Shown here: positions 1-6,510 of the stretch, piece by piece | Layout of the letters: each line of letters opens with the position of its first letter | Numbering within the stretch: position 1 is the first letter of the stretch | DNA from: Bermanella sp041589295 | Lineage (GTDB): Bacteria; Pseudomonadota; Gammaproteobacteria; Pseudomonadales; Oceanobacteraceae | Direction of reading: 5' to 3' | DNA: 9,976 bases | Assembly (NCBI GenBank): GCA_041589295.1 | Contig: JBFHVZ010000151.1 | Coordinates: forward strand, 1-9,976 | Notes under the pieces: generated by a model | What the model saw: the letters and a program-made list of their open reading frames with translations, nothing else | Database searches by the model: none | What the model was told of the DNA's origin: nothing | Program-made: the position numbers and the translations under genes

Positions 1-1
1 T

Positions 2-52
2 GTGGAGCGCGAAGAAGCAATGTGGAAGTGGGCGTTGCATAAGAAACATTGA
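2..52 (+). CDS. possible C-terminal tail of an upstream gene (partial)
   Basis: From base 2 one frame reads VEREEAMWKWALHKKH and stops at TGA 50-52. The peptide is charged and helix-like, as many C-termini are, and it ends about 100 nt before the next confident start. Only 16 codons are visible and the other two forward frames also run for part of this stretch, so the call rests on composition alone. No family can be named. Confidence 0.3.
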   Translation: MEREEAMWKWALHKKH

Positions 53-80
53 AAAAGAAGCGTGACAGGCCTAAATCCCC

Positions 81-97
81 GTTACCTTACTGTTACC
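81..97 (+). promoter_or_regulatory. possible response-regulator operator: GTTACC direct repeat
   Basis: GTTACC occurs at 81-86 and again at 92-97, an 11-bp period with a 5-nt spacer. OmpR/PhoB/PmrA-class regulators typically bind two direct half-sites with this geometry. A regulator of that class is encoded 1.8 kb downstream in what looks like the same transcription unit, so autoregulation is a reasonable inference. TAGACT at 102-107 could be a weak -10. Two 6-mers can match by chance. Confidence 0.3.
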
Positions 98-138
98 CAA
101 CTAGACTTAAGCTCATGTCTTTCACTCAAACCCAGCGT

Positions 139-143
139 GGGAG
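139..143 (+). promoter_or_regulatory. Shine-Dalgarno that sets the amidohydrolase start
   Basis: GGGAG lies 7 nt before the ATG at 151. Neither the TTG at 49 nor the ATG at 115 has a comparable site. Starting at 151 also places the hydrophobic signal peptide right at the N-terminus, so this site decides the start. Confidence 0.6.
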
Positions 144-150
144 AGACAGC

Positions 151-1887
151 ATGCAGACTCGCAAACCGCCATTCCAATTTCTAGGCCATCTTCTGGCGAC
201 TACCGTCTTAACTGGCGCATTCGCCAGTTCAATGGTTGGCTGCGTTGCGCAATCGGCCAACGAATCATCGCAAAAAGAGCGTGATTATCAGCGTTTGATC
301 TTGACCCACGGGCAAGTCTACACCGTCAATCCACAACAACCTTGGGCACAAGCCGTGGTGGTGGAAGGGGATGAAATTCTCTACGTGGGGACAAATCAAG
401 CGGCGCTAGCCTATGAAAACGAGCAAAGCTACATCTTAAATTTAGCAGGGCAAATGGTACTGCCGGGTATTCACGATACCCATTTGCATCCATTGGAAGC
501 AGCGGTGGAAAACTTTACCTGTGTGCTCGACGAAACAGGCAGCATTAACCAGTGGTTAAACCAATTAGAAACCTATTTGAAACAAGACGCAGGCACAAGT
601 GACGAATGGTTGCTGGCGTGGGGTCATAGTTTACTGACGCTGACCGAATCACAGCGCGCACCGAAAACGCTTTTGGATTCGCTGCCCACAGATCGCCCCA
701 TTGCCATTATGGAGGCCACTTCCCATTCCGCGTGGGTCAATACGAAAGCGTTGCAACTATTGGGCATTCACGCCGATAGCAAACAGCCTGTCGGCGGCGC
801 TATTTTAAAATGGGATGACGGCCAACCCAGCGGTATCTTGCTCGATAACGCAGGCGACCAAGCATTTCATTTAGCGCTTACGCCAACCGCACACACCATC
901 AACGAAGCTTACGACAGTTTGCTTATGGGGTTAGAATCTGTAGCCGCCAATGGCATTACCTCCATTGTGGATGCACGGGTGTATTGGCAACGGGGTTATC
1001 AACAAGCATGGCTGCGCGCCGAAGCGGAAGGCACCCTGACCGCACGCACGGTTTTAAGTTTGTGGGCGTACCCAGATTTAAACGACGAAGAACAAATCGC
1101 AACGTTAACGAGTTTTTACAGCAACGACACCAATCGCATGTTGCGCATGAATCAAATTAAACTGTATAGCGACGGCATCACACACAATACAACGGCGGCT
1201 TTGTTAGCGCCTTATCAAGAATACTTTACCGAAGTGGGTCCCCGCGGCTTAAACTATTTTAGTGAATCCCGTTTAGGCAAATACGTAAAAGCGCTGGGCG
1301 ATGTGGGCTTTAATATGCACATTCACACCATAGGTGATCGTGGTGTGCGCGAAGCGTTAAACGCCATCGAACACAATCAAAAGTCCGCTGCACGACATCG
1401 TTTAACCCATGTGGAAATGGTCAGCGAACAAGATAAACCGAGATTCAAACAATTAAACGTCATTGCCGATTTTCAATTGGCGGGCGATTTCACCAAGCCT
1501 GAACATCATCACGAAATGGAACCGTTAATTGGTCAGCGGGCTTATCAACAATTGCCGGTAAAAGACATTTACGACACGGGCGCCACCATCACCTTGAGCA
1601 GTGACTGGGATGTCAGTACGCTGTCGCCATTTGTTGGTATGCAAAACTCGTTAACCCGAGGCCACCAAAGTTTGCCCAGTTTAGATGCGGTGATTCGCGC
1701 GTACACCATTAACGGTGCTTACACCATGGGACAAGACGATGTGACAGGCTCCATTGAGGTCGGTAAAAAAGGCGACTTCACCGTCATCGACCGCAACCTG
1801 TTTGAAATTCCCGTTACCGACATAAAAAACACACTAGTGACGTTCACCATAGTCGGTGGCGACATAGTGTTTGAACAAAAAGAATAG
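151..1887 (+). CDS. exported YtcJ-like amidohydrolase (amidohydrolase family 3), predicted lipoprotein
   Basis: This 578-residue protein is predicted to be a metal-dependent hydrolase of the amidohydrolase superfamily, family 3 (YtcJ / N-substituted formamide deformylase type). Such enzymes cleave C-N bonds of amides or cyclic amides; the substrate cannot be read from sequence. Residues 1-31 are a signal peptide with basic start, hydrophobic core and MVG-C31, an imperfect lipobox (Met at -3). Val at +2 would favour outer-membrane sorting. Visible active-site motifs are DTHLH with the metal-binding His111 and His113, the likely bridging Lys337 in IKLYSDG, HIHTIGD with His392, HVEMV with His420, and SSDWDV with Asp485. 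All expected metal ligands appear present. The C-terminal beta segment with KGDFTVIDRN is usual for the family. The longer frame from TTG 49 would bury the signal peptide and was not chosen. The response regulator follows after 9 nt, suggesting cotranscription. Family confidence is high; exported location and substrate are inference. Confidence 0.85.
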   Translation: MQTRKPPFQFLGHLLATTVLTGAFASSMVGCVAQSANESSQKERDYQRLILTHGQVYTVNPQQPWAQAVVVEGDEILYVGTNQAALAYENEQSYILNLAGQMVLPGIHDTHLHPLEAAVENFTCVLDETGSINQWLNQLETYLKQDAGTSDEWLLAWGHSLLTLTESQRAPKTLLDSLPTDRPIAIMEATSHSAWVNTKALQLLGIHADSKQPVGGAILKWDDGQPSGILLDNAGDQAFHLALTPTAHTINEAYDSLLMGLESVAANGITSIVDARVYWQRGYQQAWLRAEAEGTLTARTVLSLWAYPDLNDEEQIATLTSFYSNDTNRMLRMNQIKLYSDGITHNTTAALLAPYQEYFTEVGPRGLNYFSESRLGKYVKALGDVGFNMHIHTIGDRGVREALNAIEHNQKSAARHRLTHVEMVSEQDKPRFKQLNVIADFQLAGDFTKPEHHHEMEPLIGQRAYQQLPVKDIYDTGATITLSSDWDVSTLSPFVGMQNSLTRGHQSLPSLDAVIRAYTINGAYTMGQDDVTGSIEVGKKGDFTVIDRNLFEIPVTDIKNTLVTFTIVGGDIVFEQKE

Positions 1888-1896
1888 CGCAGGCTT

Positions 1897-2559
1897 ATGC
1901 TGGTTTTATTAGTTGAAGATGAACATGATTTAGCCGAGTTGGTAATGGAATACCTTCTCACCTGCAATATCGAGTGCGATTACTTTGATAATGCCGAAGC
2001 GGCTTGGTCGCAGCTGCAAAAACAATCCTACGACGCGCTTATTTTAGACGTGAATTTAGCGGGCAAAAGCGGCGTTGAATTATGTCGTATGGTGCGTCAA
2101 CAAGGGTTAAGCACGCCCTGTATCATGTTGACCGCCATGCACACCCTCGAAGATAAAATCATCGGTTTCGAGGCCGGCGCAGACGACTATTTAGTTAAAC
2201 CCTTTGCAATGCAGGAACTGGTGTTGCGTTTACAGTCGCTGCAAACCACAGGGAAAAAGGGTCATGCTCTGAATGTTGGTGATTTACACATTCAAGTTGC
2301 CAACAGACATGCACAACGCGCAGACAGAGTACTCAAGCTGAGTCCTGACGAATGGACGCTATTGTTGTTGCTGGCGCGACACAGTCCCAACGTGGTGAGC
2401 AAAGAAAAAATAGAAGAAACCTTGTGGCCGGACGGCATGCCGTCGAACGATGCTCTGAAAATGCTCACCTATCGTTTACGCAAAACATTGGATTCAGAAT
2501 CTGAACAGCCTTTGTTGCATACCGAGCGCGGTGTCGGCCTGGTTTTAAAGTGGCTTTGA
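1897..2559 (+). CDS. OmpR/PhoB-class response regulator
   Basis: This 220-residue two-component regulator has an N-terminal receiver domain (about 1-115) and a C-terminal winged-helix DNA-binding domain (about 126-220). Receiver residues are complete: acidic pocket Glu7/Asp8, phosphoacceptor Asp51 in LILDVNL, Thr79 and Lys101 in LVKPF. The output domain shows LSPDEWTLLLLLARH, LWPDG, and a recognition-helix segment with LTYRLRKTL, followed by the wing RGVG. Length is normal. The ATG at 1897 lies 9 nt after the amidohydrolase stop, with only a weak AGG 3 nt before it, so translational coupling is likely. The partner is almost certainly the histidine kinase downstream. The 12-bp tandem array starts over the last bases of this gene. 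It resembles the QseB/PmrA/TctD group, but the signal and regulon are unknown; the neighbouring amidohydrolase is a plausible target. Confidence 0.9.
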   Translation: MLVLLVEDEHDLAELVMEYLLTCNIECDYFDNAEAAWSQLQKQSYDALILDVNLAGKSGVELCRMVRQQGLSTPCIMLTAMHTLEDKIIGFEAGADDYLVKPFAMQELVLRLQSLQTTGKKGHALNVGDLHIQVANRHAQRADRVLKLSPDEWTLLLLLARHSPNVVSKEKIEETLWPDGMPSNDALKMLTYRLRKTLDSESEQPLLHTERGVGLVLKWL

Positions 2560-2650
2560 AAGCGATTTAGAAAGCAGTTTAGAAAGCGGTTTAGAAAGCG
2601 ATTTAGAAAGCGATTTAGAAAGCGATTTAGAAAGCGGTTTAGAAATAGAA
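2555..2650 (+). repeat. 12-bp tandem repeat array between regulator and kinase
   Basis: Seven full units of consensus TTAGAAAGCGAT (2555-2638) are followed by a degraded eighth (2639-2650). Units differ only at a few positions (GCGAT, GCAGT, GCGGT; the first begins TTTGAA). The array starts across the regulator stop codon (TGA 2557-2559) and ends 12 nt before the kinase ATG. The period is a multiple of three, so copy changes keep frame. In the kinase frame the array is open (LESD-type repeats) but has no ATG, GTG or TTG. In the regulator frame, reading past the stop would give basic RKRF-type repeats. The + strand is purine-rich. Confidence 0.95.
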
Positions 2651-2662
2651 TACGAGATAGAA

Positions 2663-4015
2663 ATGAAAGAAAGCCCTGCATTTCATTCTACAACTCAAAG
2701 CAAATTAACATTAGCTCGTTTTTTTGCATGGACACTCATGGCCTCCGCCATTGTGTTCGCCGCTGCGTTATCGCTGTTAATTCCCTATTTATATAATCAC
2801 GGCATGGATGACGCTGCGCAATACTATTTGTGGGAAGACGCTCAGCGCATTCAGCAACAAGTAGAAAAAACCAAGACTTTGCCCGAAATCGAACATTTTC
2901 GGCAGGTGTATTTTAGCGATCAGTTTTTGCCGTCCAATCTTGCAACCTCTTTTTCCACGGTTGAGCAATGGCAAGAGCAGAACATGTATTACTACGGTGT
3001 GCGTTTACTCTTGCAATGTTGTAACAACGATTTGATTGTTTTACATGCCTTTGATCTTGATGCCGACCAACAATTACCCGGTCTGGATGTTCAACAACTT
3101 GTGCTTTTGATCATTCTGCTCACGCTGGGCTTTATGCTGATCATTGCTTTGTGGTTGTACAAAGTGACCTTGCAACCCGTGAAAACCTTAGTGATGTTAG
3201 TGCAACAGCCGGACGCTGAGCATTCTGACATCCACAATGCTGACATTAGATTTGAAGAGTTCAAATGGATCGCACAAGAATGGCAAAACGCTAAGCGCTT
3301 GCTGGAAGAAAAAAATCAGCAAGAACGTTTATTAATGAAAAGTTTGAATCACGAATTACGCACCCCCATGGCGGTGGTGAGAGCAGCACTGGATGTGTTG
3401 GATGCGCAGGCTGCGCAAAATGAAAAACAATTTTCGGATGCCATCACTGGAAAATTAGCGGTCATTCGCAAAGCCAATACGCACATGCTGGAGCTAACCC
3501 AAACGCTATTGGCGATTTGGCAAAATGAAGCAGCCGCTGAATCGCCAGATTCGCTGGCGCTAAAAGCGCTTGTGGCCGAGTTAGTCACGCAACAACAAAC
3601 CGCTCTAAATAGCGACACGCAATCGACAGGCGTGAAACTTGATATTGCTGATGAATTAAAAATTTTCGCGCCGCAAACGGTCATTAAAATCGTATTGAAC
3701 AACTTAATTCGCAATGGCCTGTTTCATGGGCAGGGAAACTTGATCATTCAGGCGACGGCCCGCGCCGATGGCTTGAGTATTCGGCTAACCAATTGTTTAG
3801 GCAATCCCGTATCAAATGTGCCGCAGGCAAGCTCAAAGGTACCGTTCATAGCAGCATCGAGAACCGACGGTCTCGGCTTGGGACTGATCATTGCGCAGCA
3901 AGCATGTTTGGTGATGGGCTGGCAGCTTAGCCTTGGCTATCAGCAGGGCCACGGACTAGATCAACCGCAAGATGCGTTTGTCGCGGAGCTGTTGATCAAA
4001 TCTCAGCCAGATTAA
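2663..4015 (+). CDS. membrane sensor histidine kinase
   Basis: This 450-residue inner-membrane sensor kinase is the likely partner of the upstream regulator. Layout: short cytoplasmic N-terminus, TM1 about 18-43, a periplasmic sensor region of about 100 residues (45-144) with a Cys119-Cys120 pair, TM2 about 145-166, a HAMP-like linker (about 167-217), a dimerisation helix with the H-box SLNHELRTPM (phosphoacceptor His230), and a C-terminal ATPase domain. The N-box is VLNNLIRNGLFHG (347-351 region) and the G2 box DGLGLGL is at 402-408. The expected G1 motif DxGxG is not seen: the matching stretch reads IRLTNCLGNP with Asn377 where Asp is usual. Domain length is otherwise normal, so it may be a divergent but active kinase. 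The start is the first ATG after the tandem array; upstream there is only a weak GAG 6 nt away. The inducing signal is unknown. Confidence 0.88.
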   Translation: MKESPAFHSTTQSKLTLARFFAWTLMASAIVFAAALSLLIPYLYNHGMDDAAQYYLWEDAQRIQQQVEKTKTLPEIEHFRQVYFSDQFLPSNLATSFSTVEQWQEQNMYYYGVRLLLQCCNNDLIVLHAFDLDADQQLPGLDVQQLVLLIILLTLGFMLIIALWLYKVTLQPVKTLVMLVQQPDAEHSDIHNADIRFEEFKWIAQEWQNAKRLLEEKNQQERLLMKSLNHELRTPMAVVRAALDVLDAQAAQNEKQFSDAITGKLAVIRKANTHMLELTQTLLAIWQNEAAAESPDSLALKALVAELVTQQQTALNSDTQSTGVKLDIADELKIFAPQTVIKIVLNNLIRNGLFHGQGNLIIQATARADGLSIRLTNCLGNPVSNVPQASSKVPFIAASRTDGLGLGLIIAQQACLVMGWQLSLGYQQGHGLDQPQDAFVAELLIKSQPD

Positions 4016-4060
4016 CATTCAGCCTCAGTTTGCCGCAGTCGCTTTCGTCCGGCCCGACCT

Positions 4061-4071
4061 TGCTATATCAT
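4061..4071 (+). promoter_or_regulatory. candidate dnaX promoter (-10 region)
   Basis: The 111-nt gap between the kinase and dnaX contains TATCAT at 4066-4071 (5 of 6 to the -10 consensus), with no convincing -35 17 nt upstream. A separate dnaX promoter is expected because composition and function change here, but this site is only a candidate. CCCGA (4053-4057) and TCGGG (4071-4075) could pair weakly, without a proper U-tract. Confidence 0.2.
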
Positions 4072-4126
4072 CGGGTGCAATTTTTCTCTTAAATCAGGGT
4101 GTTAGGGCAACCTAGCGAGCAAACGC

Positions 4127-5998
4127 ATGAGTTATCAGGTACTGGCGCGTAAATGGCGTCCGCAATTCTTCAAGGACATGGTAGGGCAGGAGCATGTGCT
4201 GCGCGCCCTCATCAACGCCTTAGATAACCAGCGCTTGCACCACGCCTATTTATTCACCGGCACCCGTGGCGTCGGTAAAACCACCATCGCCCGTATTCTG
4301 GCCAAGTGCCTGAACTGCGACGAAGGCATCAGCTCTGAGCCGTGTGGCGTGTGTAACAGCTGCCGCGAGATCAGCGAAGGCCGCTTTGTTGATTTGATCG
4401 AAGTGGATGCGGCGTCCCGCACCAAGGTCGAAGACACCCGCGAAATTCTAGACAACGTGCAGTATGCGCCCACCCGTGGCCGCTACAAGGTCTACCTAAT
4501 AGACGAAGTGCACATGCTGTCGAACCACTCGTTTAATGCCCTGTTAAAAACCCTAGAAGAGCCACCACCGCACGTTAAATTCCTGCTGGCGACGACCGAT
4601 CCGCAAAAGCTGCCCGTAACCATTTTGTCGCGCTGCTTGCAGTTCAGCCTGAAAAACATGACGCCCGAGCGCATCGTCAGCTACCTCAAAACCGTGTTGG
4701 CCGAAGAACAAGTCAGTTTCGAAGAACCCGGCTTATGGCTGCTAGGTCGCGCCGCCGAAGGCAGTATGCGCGACGCCCTGTCATTGACCGACCAATCCAT
4801 TGCGTTCGGCGAAGGACAAATCAAAGAACAAGACGTGGCTACCATGCTGGGCACAGTGGACCGTGGTCGCGTATTCCAACTGGCCATTGCCTTGGCCGAA
4901 ACCGATGCGCCGCAAGCCATGGCGTTAATTGCACAAATGGCCGAACACGCGGTGGACTTTAACAATTTGCTGGCGGATTTAATCGGCTTGCTGCACCGCA
5001 TCGCCGTGGCTCAAGCCGTGCCCGATGCTGTGGACAACAGCCAAGGCGACAAAGAACAAGTCATGACGCTGGCACAGGCCATGAGCCCAGCCCACGTCCA
5101 ACTGCTGTATCAAATTGCCCTAACCGGTAAGCGCGATTTACCTTTGGCACCAGACCCACGCAGCGGCATGGAAATGACCCTGCTGCGCATGATCAACTTT
5201 GCCCCCGTTGGCGAAGGTGTGCCGCTACCGCAAGCGCGACAAGGTGCTGCTCAGGAACCCATAAAAAAGCCTGAGCTGGCGCAGCTAAAACGCAGCGTAG
5301 TAGCCAATGAATCTGTTGCCGCCGCACCGGTTGAGGCTTCTCCGGTAGGAGCTCACCCTGTGAGCGAAATCCCCGCGCCCGCGAACGAGCCACCTGTGGA
5401 AGAACCACTTGTAGGAGCTTCGCCTCGAAGCGATGAACTCCCCCCATGGGACGATGAGCCCAGCGAATTTGTTTCCGAGCCTGGTTCGGCTCGGGGCGAG
5501 CCTCTTACAGTAGATCCTAATCAGACCGAACCCCAAGTAGCACCTCAGCCAGAACCAGCACCCCAGTCAGAACCAGCACCTCAGCCCGATTATTCCGAGC
5601 TGCTGGCTATGCCGCTATCGCCGGACTCTTGGCCATTGATTTTTCCGGCCATTCCCGTGGAAGGCATGCTGCGCAACTTGGCAGCCAACAGTTGTTTGGT
5701 GAAAGTGAATGGCGATGAGCTGCTATTCCACAGTGATGCGGGCCACATGCGTTTGTTCGGCGAACAGCATCAGCAAAAATTTGCGCACATTCTAAGTGAA
5801 GCCCTTGGGCAGCGTTACCGTGTCCAAGTCATCGAAGGTCCCATACAGCACGAGACTCCGGCCCAGCGCGTCCAGCGCCAACAGGCCGAGCGTCAGGCGC
5901 AAGCCGTACAGGCCATCGAGCAAGACCCGAATGTGTTAGCCCTGCGACAAGCGTTTAATGCGCAGGTTATAATCGATTCCATCACACCAATTGATTGA
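4127..5998 (+). CDS. dnaX: DNA polymerase III clamp-loader subunit tau/gamma
   Basis: This 623-residue protein is the ATPase motor of the clamp loader that places the beta sliding clamp on primed DNA; full-length tau also tethers the polymerase core and the helicase DnaB. Visible features: N-terminal YQVLARKWRPQ typical of DnaX, Walker A GTRGVGKT (45-52), zinc-binding Cys64, Cys73, Cys76 and Cys79, Walker B LIDEVH (124-129), arginine finger in SRC (Arg169), clamp-loader domain III to about 370, a low-complexity Pro/Glu/Ala linker (about 370-490), and the tau C-terminal alpha-binding region (about 490-623). Length is close to the E. coli 643. The gene contains a likely -1 frameshift site at codons 379-381, which would yield a 382-residue gamma. 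The linker contains two REP-like palindromes read in the same frame. ybaB and recR follow, the common gammaproteobacterial order. Confidence 0.97.
   Translation: MSYQVLARKWRPQFFKDMVGQEHVLRALINALDNQRLHHAYLFTGTRGVGKTTIARILAKCLNCDEGISSEPCGVCNSCREISEGRFVDLIEVDAASRTKVEDTREILDNVQYAPTRGRYKVYLIDEVHMLSNHSFNALLKTLEEPPPHVKFLLATTDPQKLPVTILSRCLQFSLKNMTPERIVSYLKTVLAEEQVSFEEPGLWLLGRAAEGSMRDALSLTDQSIAFGEGQIKEQDVATMLGTVDRGRVFQLAIALAETDAPQAMALIAQMAEHAVDFNNLLADLIGLLHRIAVAQAVPDAVDNSQGDKEQVMTLAQAMSPAHVQLLYQIALTGKRDLPLAPDPRSGMEMTLLRMINFAPVGEGVPLPQARQGAAQEPIKKPELAQLKRSVVANESVAAAPVEASPVGAHPVSEIPAPANEPPVEEPLVGASPRSDELPPWDDEPSEFVSEPGSARGEPLTVDPNQTEPQVAPQPEPAPQSEPAPQPDYSELLAMPLSPDSWPLIFPAIPVEGMLRNLAANSCLVKVNGDELLFHSDAGHMRLFGEQHQQKFAHILSEALGQRYRVQVIEGPIQHETPAQRVQRQQAERQAQAVQAIEQDPNVLALRQAFNAQVIIDSITPID
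5253..5286 (+). promoter_or_regulatory. dnaX programmed -1 frameshift signal (gamma subunit)
   Basis: The heptamer A AAA AAG at 5263-5269 is in the phase needed for tandem tRNA slippage (codons ATA AAA AAG). After a -1 slip the next codons are GCC and TGA (5272-5274), giving a 382-residue product that ends after the clamp-loader domains. Upstream AGGA (5253-5256) ends 6 nt before the heptamer and could act as the internal Shine-Dalgarno-like stimulator. Downstream AGCTG (5274-5278) and CAGCT (5282-5286) form a perfect 5-bp stem with loop GCG, 4 nt after the heptamer. The E. coli dnaX site has the same three elements and the same heptamer, with stop almost at once. Confidence 0.8.
5345..5367 (+). 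repeat. REP-like palindrome inside dnaX (copy 1)
   Basis: GTAGGA is followed by arms GCTCAC and GTGAGC (6 bp, perfect) around loop CCT, then GA: 23 bp. The same layout occurs at 5411-5433 and 6693-6715 with different but self-complementary arms. GTAG at the 5' foot of a GC-rich hairpin is the hallmark of REP sequences mobilised by RAYT transposases. Here it is coding and gives VGAHPVSE at residues 407-414 of tau. Confidence 0.75.
5411..5433 (+). repeat. REP-like palindrome inside dnaX (copy 2)
   Basis: GTAGGA, arms GCTTCG and CGAAGC (6 bp, perfect), loop CCT, then GA: 23 bp, same architecture and orientation as copy 1. It begins 66 bp after copy 1 and so is read in the same frame, giving VGASPRSD at residues 429-436. 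Arms differ from copy 1 while keeping full pairing. Confidence 0.78.
5475..5494 (+). repeat. 7-bp inverted repeat in the dnaX linker
   Basis: CCGAGCC (5475-5481) and GGCTCGG (5488-5494) pair perfectly around a 6-nt loop. It lacks a GTAG foot, so membership in the neighbouring REP-like family is uncertain. It encodes part of the linker around residues 450-456 (SEPGSAR). Confidence 0.5.
5546..5589 (+). repeat. 18-bp tandem repeat coding a Pro/Glu/Ala linker
   Basis: Two 18-bp units (5546-5563 and 5564-5581) differ at two positions and are followed by a partial third. They encode QPEPAP and QSEPAP, then QPD. They lie at the end of the tau linker, directly before the alpha-binding domain, and suggest replication-slippage growth of the linker. 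Confidence 0.85.
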
Positions 5999-6021
5999 GG
6001 CTGTTAAAAACTATCTACATC

Positions 6022-6107
6022 GCCAGCTCTGCGTTAAAAATTCCTTCAGAATGCTCATTTACTACCTGTAAACTCCGCTTCTTCAGTAATTTTTGCCTTG
6101 ATCTGGC
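6022..6107 (+). repeat. 86-bp imperfect palindromic intergenic repeat, copy A (left of ybaB)
   Basis: The ends are inverted (GCCAG at 6022, CTGGC at 6103-6107), followed inward by TTAAAAATT against AATTTTTGCC, and a central TTTAC / GTAAA pair around TACCT. The whole element could fold as a long interrupted hairpin. A gapless alignment to 6511-6596 gives 61 of 86 identical bases by hand count, with conserved blocks at identical offsets. It lies in the dnaX-ybaB gap and might work as an mRNA processing or attenuation structure. A MITE-like origin is possible, though no target duplication is evident. Confidence 0.75.
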
Positions 6108-6165
6108 AGCTTCGAATACGTTTTTATTCAGCCTCAACACTAATTCTTAGATAAGGAGCACAGCC

Positions 6166-6492
6166 ATGATGAAAGGCGGCATGGGCAACATCATGAAACA
6201 AGCCCAAAAAATGCAAGAAAAAATGCAAAAGGCCCAAGAAGAACTGGCCAATGCAGAAGTGACCGGCGAATCCGGCGCGGGCATGGTGAAGGTGGTTATG
6301 AACGGTCGTCACGATGTAAAAAGCGTGACCCTAGACGACAGCCTGATGGAAGAAGACAAAGAGCTGATCGAAGACCTGCTGGCAGCCGCGGTAAACGATG
6401 CTGTGCGTAAGATCGAAGCGAATACTCAGGATAAGATGGGGGCTTTAACTCAAGGGATGGGGTTGCCAGGTGGTATGAAGTTTCCTTTTTAG
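6166..6492 (+). CDS. ybaB: YbaB/EbfC nucleoid-associated protein
   Basis: This 108-residue member of the YbaB/EbfC family is a small dimeric DNA-binding protein found in the nucleoid, usually encoded between dnaX and recR as here. The sequence shows the Met/Gly-rich N-terminus (KGGMGNIMKQAQKMQEKMQ), a long amphipathic helix to about residue 30, the family block VTGESGAGMVKVVMNG (about 32-47), an acidic middle, a second helix LLAAAVNDAVRKIE and the Gly/Met-rich tail ending KFPF. Length is normal. A strong AAGGAG (6153-6158) sits 7 nt before the ATG at 6166; the ATG at 6169 is a less favoured alternative. The gene is flanked on both sides by copies of the same 86-bp palindromic repeat, so its message may be bounded by structured RNA. 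Confidence 0.97.
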   Translation: MMKGGMGNIMKQAQKMQEKMQKAQEELANAEVTGESGAGMVKVVMNGRHDVKSVTLDDSLMEEDKELIEDLLAAAVNDAVRKIEANTQDKMGALTQGMGLPGGMKFPF

Positions 6493-6510
6493 TAAGAAGC
6501 TAGTTGCGTT

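Noticed and set aside
49..150. N-terminal extension of the amidohydrolase from TTG 49 or ATG 115
   Set aside because: The extension is basic and would place the signal peptide internally; only the ATG at 151 has a well-spaced GGGAG.
2469..2681. Reverse-strand 70-codon frame with FLNR repeats
   Set aside because: It exists only because the 12-bp array is open in several frames; its remainder is antisense to the regulator and it has no protein signature.
4016..4126. 4.5S SRP RNA (ffs), which lies near dnaX in some gammaproteobacteria
   Set aside because: The invariant GGAAGGAAGCAGCC-type core was not found on either strand; the reverse strand has only a loose resemblance.
4735..4962. Alternative-frame 75-codon forward frame inside dnaX
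   Set aside because: It is an Arg-rich shadow of the dnaX coding frame.
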